From NCBI RefSeq assembly GCF_001704415.2, contig NC_030836.1:25766001-25830000 (forward strand): a stretch of DNA of 64,000 nucleotides. The letters run 5' to 3'. The DNA is from Capra hircus (Eukaryota; Chordata; Mammalia; Artiodactyla; Bovidae). The notes under the pieces were generated by a model, which worked only from the letters and a program-made list of their open reading frames with translations, had not been told where the DNA came from and did not search any database. The position numbers were made by a program, and so were the translations under genes. Below, one piece after another: positions 12,701 through 24,700 of this stretch. Numbering within the stretch: the stretch's first letter is position 1; the number at the start of each line of letters is the position of its first letter.

Positions 12701-15700
12701 TCAGATTGCCTTGCTAAAGATAAACATTTGTATAGAGGTCAATAGCATGTTGACATGCTTAAGTTTAAAGAAAAAAAAGTAGAAATCATCTCTGTTCTGG
12801 GCAACCATCCATTTAGTTTTCTATTCAATTTAATTTTGTTTTCTGTTGAGATTGTTCCCTTTTTTAAGAAATTGATCTACAACTCAATTTAGTTTTAAAT
12901 AGTTCTTGCAGCTATTATAAGAAGTTGGTTTTATTTTTCTCACAGTCATTGAGAAAATGATATAGCAGTGTTGGAAAAGTTGGATTTAAGCAAAATTTCA
13001 TAAATGCTGATATGTGAAAACCAGAAAATCCCTAACATAACTTACTGATAGAGAGATCGTATGTCTTGTTTATTAAGTACTTACACGTGCTGGTTATTAA
13101 CGCTAAACCCTTTTCTGGCATCGTTTCATTTCTTCCTTCTGACGCTTGGAGTGGATGGTGGCATTCTCTTTAGTAGGTGAGGAAAATCAGGCACAGAGAG
13201 ATCATAATAGCTGAGTAGGCTCAAGTGCTCTGATACTTCATAGTAATGCAGATAGAGAGTTTATTTCTTGCTAATATATCCACCCAGGACAGACGTTCCA
13301 AAAGATGGATTAGGGATACCAGTTCTAGAAAAAAAATTAAGGAATTTGACATTAATGGTACATATGTACTAGGTATATATACTATATAGCTTATATATGT
13401 AATATGGATAACACATGTAAAAAGGCTTTTTCAGTAGTAATAGTCACTTATATATTGGTTATCTGTTCCTTTGTCTTATTGAATATGCTTTGCCTCCCAG
13501 TTTGATTTTAAGGTTCTTAAAAGCAGAGATTGTCTCTCTTGTGTTTTTTGTCTTTCCTGTGATGCTTTACAAATGTTGTTGGGACTTGCACACAGTAGGT
13601 AGACTAGTGATTGTTGATTCATATGTTCGTGAATTAAGTTTTTTCAGCTGCTATGAGATGAAGGGAAAAGGGTGTGCTTTGTCTTTTAGAAATGGTGAGT
13701 TCCAGTCCTACACATATAAAGATGGAAGAAGGAGACCTTCCAACAAGATTAAAGTTATTGGAGGACTCGGTTCCTTTTGACAGTCCTTTGTTGATTGTGT
13801 ATGCTGCCCGGTGAGTGGTCCTATATGTTGTTCATATGCATTAAAGCCCAGGCATTTTTCTTGGTCTTAGTCTCTAAAGTTTTCCTCTATCACATGTTGA
13901 GCAGCTTCTTGTTAGTATATTTATTTTCATTTCTAATAAATATGTAGATAATGTAACCAAGTTATATTATCTTACTGAAGTTGGAGACTAATGTGTTTTG
14001 TTTTTAAATGCAGATTGTATGAGAAATTTGGAGAATCAGCCCTTCGATCCTTAATCAGGTTTTACCCATCCATTTTGCCTTCAGATGTCATGCAACTTTG
14101 TCATCATAATCCTGTTCAGTTTTTGGCCTATTTAGACAGTCTGGTGAAATCAAGGCCCGAAGATCAACGGTGAGAAGGAAAGAATATTTGCAGACTCTCT
14201 TTCTTTTTTTATAAAGACTTTCCTTTCCTTTGTGGCTCAGCTGGTAAAGAATCCACCTGCAATGTGGGGGACCTGGGTTTGATCCCTAGGTTGAGAAGAT
14301 CCCCTGGAGAAGGGAACAGCTACCCACTCCAGCATTCTTGCCTGGAGAATTCCATGGACTGTATAGTCCATGGTTTCGCAAAGAGTCGGACAGGACTGAG
14401 TGACTTTCACGTTCTCTTGATAGAGCATTGTTTCTCTCATATAATCAGTTGAAACCTGTTTATTGTTAACTGCCACAGAGTTGAGGTACCTGTTGTAGAA
14501 GAGGAGGATTTTGGCAATCATGTACCCTCTTTCACAGATCGCAGTACGCATCACACATGTGCCCCTAACCACAGTTCTCTGTCCTGCCCCTCTCCCTCTC
14601 AGAGAGTCTCAGATCAACAGTGTGAAGTTAAACTCCTGCTTCAGGGCCTAGGCCAAGACTGATAAGCTTCCTTGCTATCCCTGCCAGTGAGTGGATTTTC
14701 TGCCACCTTTTTGTGATGATATCCCAGCTTTCTGTGGGTGGCTCTCAGTTCCAGCTCTCTCAGCCTCTTTGGGCTGAGGCCTCTTTTCCTATCTCTCTGT
14801 GGCAGTAAACACACATGTTCCTAGATTATTGAGAATGGCAACTTCCCCTCTTCCCTTTTCTGATTGGTTCACATTTGATATACTAGTATTTCTTTCTTTC
14901 TTTTTTTTTTTTTTGGCTCTTTGGTGTTTTCCTTTTTATCTTGAAGCTCAGCTGTTCACTTAAAAGGCTATTAGACTTTCACCAGCACTTGTATCCATTT
15001 TGTAGCAGAAGGTTTTTCAAGTTGTTTCGTCCACTATATTGATCCCTTAATAACGTTCTCGTCACATCTGCACATTTTATCTTTCCTTTCTCCACATGAA
15101 TATTGGTGATTTTCCTCTCCACGTTTTCTTAGGCCATCCTTCCTTGAGTCCCTTCTACAACCAGAGTCTCTAAGGTTGGATTGGCTGCTGTTGGCTGTGT
15201 CCCATGATGCTCCCCCAAGCACCAGCACTATGGATGATGCCGGAAACCCCAGGTACAAAGGATCGTTTCTAAGCTTGGTGCTCCTTTGGAATGGAAGTAG
15301 TTTATTCACATAGAGCATTCTGGGCTTGCTTTAGGAACAGCTGTGGAAGAGAGATACCCAAGTCATGTTAGTAATCAGACTGAGTGTACTGCCTAGTAGT
15401 TCTGAACATTTGTTTTGAGTCACAGACCCTTTGAGAATCTGATGATTCCTGTCAGAAAAATATATACATTCATGGAGAATTTTGCACATGATTTCAGAGA
15501 ATTAAACTTGGCCTGTGAAACTCTTCCATGGACCAACATTAAGAACTTGGTGATTAAACTTGTGTTAGAGGGAAAAGTGTGTGTGTATTTGTGTGTTTTC
15601 TTCCTAGAAATTTGCCAAGGGATTTCTAGACAATACGTAACCTAGGAATTTTTTTTCTTTTTTCTTTTTTAAATTGTGAAAGTATAATAACACCTTTATA

Positions 15701-18700
15701 GGAGACTTGGAAAATACAGGACAAAGTTACATATAGTTCCACTGTGTGTTACAGTTATTTTTTAGTTGGAGTTTCAATATCAAACTCGGAATAATTAATA
15801 GAATGAATAGAAAAGTAGAAGGATTTAGTAGACCTGAAAAGCACTGTGAACCAATTCAACGTAGTTAAGATTTATACAGTTTTCACACAACAGCAGCGTA
15901 TAAATTCTGTTCAAATTCCAAAAGATTATAAGCCAGGAGACAATGGAACATAGCCAGGGACATAAAACAAGGTGCAAAAATTTCATGGTCTAAAGGTATT
16001 GAAATCATAGAGTCTGTTCTCTTATCACTGTGAAATTATGTTAGAAAGCAATATCAAAAGATATTTGAAAATAACCCATGTATTTTCAAGTGCAATGTCA
16101 CATTTATTGAGAGAGATTTTTCACTCAGCCACAGAAAGCCTTCATAAAGTTAAAAGACAGAAGAGACATAGATGGTGGTTGCAGAGGAGCGGCACTTAAT
16201 GAGAAATTAATATAAAAATGAGAAATTAATATCAAGGATACTTTAAAAGCCCCATGTATTTGGAAATTAAATGTCCACTTTGGAATGACGGGTGTATCTA
16301 AGAATCTGTAACAAGGAAAATTAAAAAACATTTGTAACAGAACAAAAATGAAAAGAATTTATCAGAATTTGTTGCATGCAGCTGAAGCTGTTCAGTGCAA
16401 CCAAATACAATATAGAGTCTTGAATAAGGTATTTAGAAAACCCAGAATTCATAAAAAATACATATTGATGCTTGTAATATATCAGATATGTTCCTTATGT
16501 TTTCTCTTAAAAGTTCCCAAAATGCCTGTCTTACTTGCCTAGAAAAAAGGTCTGAAAAGATATAAAATGGCTATCTGTGAATGACAGAATTTTGAATTTT
16601 CTTTTGATTTCTAAAATGTATAATTAAAAAAAATAAACAGGTATTTGTCATAGGAAAGACAGCGATTTTAATGTTTTGAAAGCCAAGTAGAAATATTTGA
16701 AAAATATAATGATGGAAAGAATATAATTAAACTTCTATTCTTACCTGTTAGCTGACGAATAAGCTTTTTTGTAGAGTTTATTTCCTATCTAATTTACTGA
16801 TATTTTTTAAACTCTCAGGCCTCATTCCCACTTGTTTTCCTGGGGTTACAGTCAGCTCATCCTTCATCTGATTAAACTTCCTGCAGATTTTACAACAAAA
16901 GAGAAAATGGCTGACATCTGTAGGTCTCATGGGTAAGTGAGAATTTTCCTAGAAGCTGAAGTTAAGGTTAGAGTCATTTTAGTTAATAACTTTGTAGTTA
17001 AGGGACTGAAGGTATATGCTTTGTCATTTATTTTTTGGCTAAAGTGCTTCTTTGTTTTAAGTGCTAATAAGCATCTTTTTTTTGTTTTAAATTTTGAGCA
17101 TATTTTATTTTGTGTGCACATGAGACCGGTCCTTGCTTGTCCCTCTCTCCCCCTTCTGCTTAGTTGGTCACTCCAGTTCTCAGGTGTATTTAGTTAAGTA
17201 CCAGGCTGTGTGATACAAGTTGTAATTGATACAGTTTCTGGGAAGGGAGAGATCAGACTGGGCTCAGTAGAGCTTCTGGTGAAGGACTCAGGGAGGAGGT
17301 GAGACATGGAGGTAAGCCCTAAGAATGGGGAGGGTTTGTATTTAAAAATGAGCCAGGTAGAGGGCAGGTCAACTGAGACAAACAGCAAGATCAAGGCCAT
17401 GAAAACTGACATGGCTTTTTATTGGTGCATAGTTCATAAAGTAGTAGGCACTTGATACATATTTGTTCATTGATAATGAGGGATGAGACTGGCCAGGTGG
17501 TGGGTCATGAGATCATATAGGACCTTGAAAGGTGGTTAAAAGAATTTATGATCAGCGGAGACCCTTTTAAACTTTTTGGTACAAAAATGCATGACAAATG
17601 AAGGCTTCTGGTTCATACGTGAGAAAGATTGGAGACAAGAAATAAAGGCCAGCTAGGAACCTGGTGGAGTAATTCAGGTATGACTGAATTGATTCCAGGG
17701 CAACAGAAGGAGCACGGCCGGTGGGGCATGTCAAAGGAACACACAGTGGGAGTTGTAGGTACTGGTATAGGAAGTGAGGAAGGGGAGAGTCAAGGAGAGC
17801 TGCCAAAGTTTGCATGTTTGCGGAAGAAATATGCTCGTTTTATATTAAACCTTAAAGTTTATAAAGTATATAAGCTTAAAAGTCTGATAGTTGGGGCTTG
17901 GCCTTGAGAGCATGCTTAGTCGCCCAGTTGTGTCTGACTGTGTGTGGCCCCATGGACCATAGCCTGCCAGGCTCCTCTGTCTATGGCATTTCCCAGGCGA
18001 TAACACTGGAATGGGTTGCCGTTTTCTCCCCTGGAGGTTCTTCCCACCCCAGGGATTGAACACAAGTCTCTTGCATTGCAGGCAGATTCTTTACTGTCTG
18101 AGCCACCAGGGAATTAGTATTTATCACTAACTTTAATTTTTGTTTTTTCATAAGTGCTCTAGTTTCTGAGGGAATGAAAGTATTCTAAAAATATTTTATC
18201 ATGCTGTCCAATATGGTAGTCACTAGTCACATGTGGCCATTAAGTCCTTGAAATGCGTATTGGTCAACTGAAGAACTGGCTTTTAAATTTACTGAGCGAC
18301 TTCACTTTCACTTTTCACTTTCTTGCATTGGAGAAGGAAATGGCAACCCACTCCAGTGTTCTTGCCTGGAGAATTCCAGGGACGGGGGAGCCTCATGGGC
18401 TGCCGTCTATGGGGTCGCACAGAGTTGGACATGACTGAAGCAACTTAGCAGCAGCAGCAGCAGGGACTTCCCTGGCAGTCCAGTGGATGAGACTCTGTGC
18501 TTCCAAGGTGCAGGGAGCATGGGAGCCATCACTAGTTGGGAAACTAAGATCCCACATGCCTCATGGCACAGCCAAAAATAAATAAATGTAAATAGCCACA
18601 CGTGGCTAATATTACTGGATTGGACAGCACAATGCCATATAAATTCACTGCCTTTTATTCTTCTCACCAACTTTGGTCTCTTTAAAGTTTCTGGCCTGGA

Positions 18701-21700
18701 TATCTTATTCTCTGTTTGGAGCTGGAGAGAAGAAGAGAGGCCTTCACCAACATTGTGTATCTGAATGATATGAGCCTGATGGAAGGGGACAATGGTATGT
18801 AAATTCCAATTGGTTACTCTTGGTTATAGTATTTTAGAAATCACTACAGACTTTGCGGTAAAGAAATGTGGTAAACATTTCAGTGATCATATTCTTTATT
18901 CTAGCTACTTGTCAAATTCATGGAGTTTTTTTGATCCTTACTACTTGGTATATCGTGAAATCCTAACTAGAAATAAACTGCAGGCAACTTTTCTATTTCA
19001 TGAGTGTCTAATGTGTGAGGCATTCTACTAGATGCTTTTCCATCTAGTTTAAATGAAATAACAAATCTGTGGGATAGTTACTATTACTTCTGTTTTACAG
19101 AAAGTATAATTGAGGCTCAGAAAAAGGACAGTTAGTTTCCCCACAGTCATACAACTGGTTATTGCTGGAACTGATGTTCAGGCCAGGTCCAACCATCTGT
19201 AAAGCTCGTGCTCAGGTTTTTTTCTTTGCATCATGTTGCCTTTTTACACAGCCCAAAGTTAGAGATCATTAAGATGAACTTAGAGTAGCAGTCAGGTTTT
19301 CCTAAGCCTTTACAAGTATTCAGGTACTTTTTTTTTTTTTTTTAAATTTTCATCAATTCAGTACAGATAAAATGACAGGAGGCCAGGATTTTGACACATT
19401 GAAGTCTGAGAGTTTATCCTACACTCAGAGAGGTGGTCTTGGTCTGATTTGTAGTGTTGCTTTATTCATCTCAATGCAGAGATACCCACAGCATGGCATC
19501 AGGATCCTTCATGTAGCAACGTGACCTACTGGCTTTTTCATTTCAGCGCTGTTGGTATAGAAGAAGGAAAGTTAGAACCGAGCAAAGAAACCAGGTGACT
19601 GGCAAGGGTTAGCTTCAGATGTCCCACTATAGCAACAGTAACTGAAAATATCACCTAAAATTCTTCCTACTCAGATAAAAGTACTCTTAATGTTTTGGTA
19701 ATATAATAATAATAATAGCTATTCTCACCCTTGGTATATTAAATGAGGGTCTTTTCTTGACATTCCTCTCTCCTAACTCATTTAATCACTTTAAAGCTTG
19801 TTGATCTTACTGCCCAATATATATCTCGTAAGTTTTTCCAATTAAAACATTTTTATTGAGATAACATTGGTTTATAACATTATATAAGTTTTATGTGTAT
19901 AACGCTTTTCACTTTTTTGTAGTCTATAGAATGGTCACAGGTAAAAATGTACTTTCCATCCGTCATCAAGTTTATTCCGTTTACCCACTTGACCCTGCCC
20001 TGGCTCCATCCCCTCTGGTAACCACTGCTCTCTTCTCTGCAGCTGCATGTTTGTTTTTGTTTGGTTTGTTCATTTATTTTATTGTTTTGTTTTGTGTATT
20101 CCACCTGTGAGTGAAATCATGTGGTGTTTGTCTTTGTCTGACTTATTTCACTTAGCATAATACCCTCAAGGTCCATCTATGTTCCACCGATGGCAAGATT
20201 TCTTCTTTTTTTTAATGGCTGAGAAGTATTCCGTCGTCTCTGTGTGTGAATCACATCTTCTTTATCCATTCATCTATTGAGGGGCACTTCAGTTGATTCC
20301 ACATCTTGGCTATTGTAAATAGTGCTGCGGTGAGCACAGGGGTGCATGTATCTTTTCCAATTAGTGTTTTCATCTTTGGATAAATATTAGAAGTGGGATT
20401 GCTGGATCAGATGCTAGTTCTATTTTCAGGTTTTTGAGAGACCTTCCTGTTTTTGACAGTGGCTGTGTCAGTTTACATTCCCAGCAGTATACAGAGTTCC
20501 TTTTTCTCTGCATCCTTGCCAATGTTTGCTGTTCGTAGACTTTTTGATGATAGCTATTATGTGTGAAGTGGTATCGCATATGGTTTTGATTTGCATTTCT
20601 CTAATAGATGTGTAACATCTTTCCACGTGCTTTTCACGTGTATGTCATCTTTGGGGAAACATCTATTTAGCACCTTTGGCCAGTTTTTCATCTGTTTGTG
20701 TATTTTTGGTTATTAATCCCTTACCGTTTTAAATATCTTCTCCCATTTGGTAGATCATCTTTTCATTTTATGTTTGGTTTCTTTTGCTGTGCAGAAGCTT
20801 TTTAGTTTGATGTAGTCCTATTTGCTTATTTTTGCTTGTTTCCCTTGCCCGAGGAGACTTATCTAGAAAGATATTGCTAAGTTGATGTCAAAGAGAGCTG
20901 TGTCTGTGTTTTCTTCTAGTTTAATGGTTTTGAGTCTATTTAAGTCTTTAATCCATTTGGAGTTGGTTCTTGTGTATGGTGTGAGGTAGTGGTCTACTTT
21001 TTTTTTTTCCTCATGCAAAAAAATGTCCCCAACAGTGTCCCCAACACCATTTATTTAAGACACTATCCTTTCTCCATTGGATGTGCCTTGTTCTTTTGTT
21101 TTGTATTAATTGTCCATACATGTATGGGTTTATTTCTGGACTCTCAGTTTTATCCCATTGATCTATCTATCTGTTTTTCTGCCACTACCATGCTGTTTTG
21201 ATTACCATAGTTTTGTAATATAGTTCAAAATCAAGGCGTGTGATATCTCCAGCTTTGTTCTTTTCATTCAGGATTGTTTTGGCTATTTGGGGTCTTTCAT
21301 GGTTACATATAAATCTTAGAAATTTTTGTCCTATTTCTGTGAAAAAATGTTTCTGGGATTTCAGTAAAGATTGCATTGAATCTATAGCATGCTTTGGAAG
21401 TATGGACATTTTAACAGTGTTAATTCTTTCAGTCCCTGAGCAGGCAGAATCTTTCCGTTTATTTGTGCCTTCTTCAGTTTCTTTCAACTTTGTCTTATAG
21501 TTTTCAGTATACAGGTTTTTCACCTCCTTGGTTAAACCTATTCATAAACATTTTATTCTTTTTGTTTTCATTGTAAATTGAGTTGTTTTCTTAATTTCTT
21601 TTTCTGCTAGCTCATTGTTAACGTATAGAAATGCAACAGACTTAAAAAAATTTTTTATTTAGTTACTTTTAGCTGTGCTAGGTCTCCACTGCTGCATGGG

Positions 21701-24700
21701 TTTCTCTTTGTGGGTTTCTCTTGTTGTGGAGCACAGGCTCTAGGTGCCCAGGCTTCAGTAGTCGGCAGCATGTGGGCTCAGTCGTTGCATCTCCCAGACT
21801 CTGGAGCACAGTACAGGCTCAGGAGCTGTGGTGCATAGACTTAGTTGCTCTGTGGCATGTGGGAACTTCCTGACCCGGGAATCGAACCCTCAACTCCGTC
21901 ATTGACAGAATCCATGGATTCTTTACCACTGAGCCACCAGGGAAGCCTCTGCAACAGATATTTGAATGTTGATTTGTACCCTGCAGCTTTATTCATTTTT
22001 TATTTCTAATAGTTCTTGTCTTCAGGGTTTTCTGTATATAAAATTACGTCATCCACAAATAGTGAGTTTCACTTCTTTCTTTCCAACTTGGATGCCTTTG
22101 ATTTCTTTTTCTTGCCTGATTGCTCTACTGGAAGAGAATGGTAAGAGTGGGCATCCTTGTCTTGTTCCTGATTTTAGAGGACTAGCTTTCAGTTTTTCAT
22201 CATTGAAAATGATATTAGTTGTGGATTTGTCATATATGGCTTTTTTATGTTATGTTCTTTCTATGCTCACTTTATTGAATTTTTTTATCATAAATGGGCA
22301 TTGAATCTTGTCACATGCTTTTTCTGCATCTATTGAAATGATCATATGGTTTTCATCCTTGATTTTGTTAATGTGGTGTTCATGTGAATTGATTAGTGGA
22401 CACAACCCTCCTTGCATCCCATGACATGTGGGATCTTAGTTCCCTGACTAGGGAACTAAGCCCGTGCCCCTTGCATTGGAAGTGCAGAGTCTTAATCACT
22501 GGATCACTGAAGAAGTCCTTCTTTTTTAGAATTTTCAACTCTTTGTAAAGTATTCCTCTGTTCATTCAGTTTTTCCCCTCTGTTCACTTTTATTCCTGAG
22601 TTCATTGAACTGCCTCTCTGTTTTGCTCTTTTTTTGTAGCTCTTTGACTTTCTTCATGAAGGCTGTTTTGAATTCTCTTATCAGTTAGCTCACAATAATC
22701 TGTAACTTTAAGTTAGGTTACTGGGTAATTGTCGTTGTCCTTTTGTGATAGTGTTTCTATGGTTCTTCATGATGTTTGATGAAATTGTTCCTCTGCTGGC
22801 AAGTAACCTCTCTGCTTGATTCTGCTAACACAATAGGTTAGAAACTAGAGGCCTTTCCTTTATCTTCCAGCAGATGGCGCCTTAGCACACATTTTGGGTC
22901 TCTCTCGCCTCAGCTGCTTTTGTTTATGCTTGAAAGTGCGCACTTGGTGCCCTCCACGTCTGACTGCCCTGTGGCCTTTATTATCACTTCTACCTGTGGG
23001 GCCATGGATGCCTTACTTCTGCCAGTGTTGCTGGCATAGCCGCCTGGCGCACCTCCTGCTCAGGGTCCCTTAAGTGGCAGGCTCCACTGCTATTGTGGAG
23101 GAGGCGGGGAGTAGAGCGGGGTAGCCGTGTCCAGTGTCCTAAGATTCCTGGGCTCGCGGCTTCGGGGGTGACTGGAGCGTGTGCGCCGCCTCCCCCGCTC
23201 CTCCAACCTCTCTGGGGCTGGAGGTCTGGGCGCTGCGGGCCCCGTCTCTATTGTTCCCTCGGTTCTGCCGCCTCTCTGTGTTCCCGTTCACCACCTTAAG
23301 TGGTGCATTTGTGTGGGAAATTCTCCAGTGCCTCGGTGTGCTGGACACAGGCACCTTTGTGGTGTGAATGTTTATGTAGGATGAATGGGGGAGACAAAGG
23401 TAGCTTTTCGCTCCACCATGTTACTGAGGCTCAGAATGGTTCTTTTAAAGAAAAATTGGGTTATGTGGCTCTCCTCCTTGAAACTCCTTACGCTTGACTC
23501 GAAGTCTAGATTCTTACGCTGGTCCCTTATGGCCTGGCCCTGTCATCTCATTCTCAATCCTCACTGCCACCTTTGAGTTCCTTGAAATCACCTAGTTTCT
23601 TCCTGTGTCATCTTCCATGTTTCCTTGATCAGAAACATAAGCTCTTTTGCTCCTCCTTCCCAACACCTTCCCTGCACGTATGTCACATGCATATGGGTCA
23701 TATGCACACACGTGGTAAACTTGTCTCATCTTTCAGCTCTTTGCTTAAATGTCACTCTCATAGAGCCCTCCTCTGATCCTCAAAAATAAAAAAAAAGAAA
23801 AAAAAAACTGTCCAAAACTTGCTAGTCTCTCAGATGGCTCTTTGATCTTTTCCTTTATAGCAAGCACTGAGCACAATTTATAAGCGTAGATTTGTTTGCG
23901 TGTTTACTGAGTTCTTTCTCCTTCACTAGACTATGAGCTCCGCAGCAGTGCAGGGCTCATCATGTCTGTTTCACATTCATATTCAGTGCCTAGCATGGAG
24001 TGTGCCCTGGGTTATTACTGCATGAGCAAATGAAAGAATGTAGAGGCTAATTTCATGGCTTCTCCTTGTCTTGAGCTATTTATTCCACAAATATTCAGTA
24101 ACCAGCTTTGTGTCGGGATGGTGAGATTATGTTCTTTTAATATTTTTATGTTTTGGTATGAGACATTTTTCCGAATGGTTTCTCCTGTATGCAGGCAGAG
24201 TGCTCAGAGCCCACATTGTGTCTGTGTGTTTGAGTAGGTTGGATCCCAGAAACTGTGGAAGAGTGGAAGCTTCTCCTGCATCTGGTGCAGAACGCAAGCA
24301 CAAAGCCAGCCCCCCAGCAGTCACCAGATGGGAACTTCAGCGATGGGCCTTCCCCTATCACTATGGAGAATGTGGCCCTCCTGCTGGCTAAGGCCATGGG
24401 CCCAGACCGGGCCTGGTCACTGCTCCAGGAATGTGGTTTGACCCTGGAGCTGTCAGAGAGGTTTACCAGAACCTGCGATATCCTGAGAATTGCCGAGAGG
24501 AGGCAGAGGTAATTAATGTCTGTCTGTCCTGCCCTTGTCCTGCCCTGTCCACAGGCACTTGGGGAGTGTAGAATCCCACAGATTTTCAGAGGGGACAGGA
24601 CTGTATTGATCACATAGTCCCAACCCCTCACAGATGGGGGTACACAGACTTCTCTGTTGACTTAGGTGATTAAGAGAAGAGGCTAAAGTAATACTTCGTT

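Larger units (their letters stand above)
19838..23420 (-). mobile_element. Antisense LINE-1 with internal deletion, in HPS5 intron
   Basis: Read on the plus strand the order is L1 3' region, an ORF2 reverse-transcriptase part (the reverse of ATCATCCACAAATAGTGAG at about 22048 codes for FVDD, a decayed YADD-type box), then ORF1-like text (TTCATGAAGGCTGTTTTGAA near 22655) and a GC-richer stretch to about 23400 that may be 5' UTR. Much of ORF2 is missing and many stops are present. Two CHR SINEs are nested in it at 21641-21949 and about 22420-22522. Confidence 0.75.
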
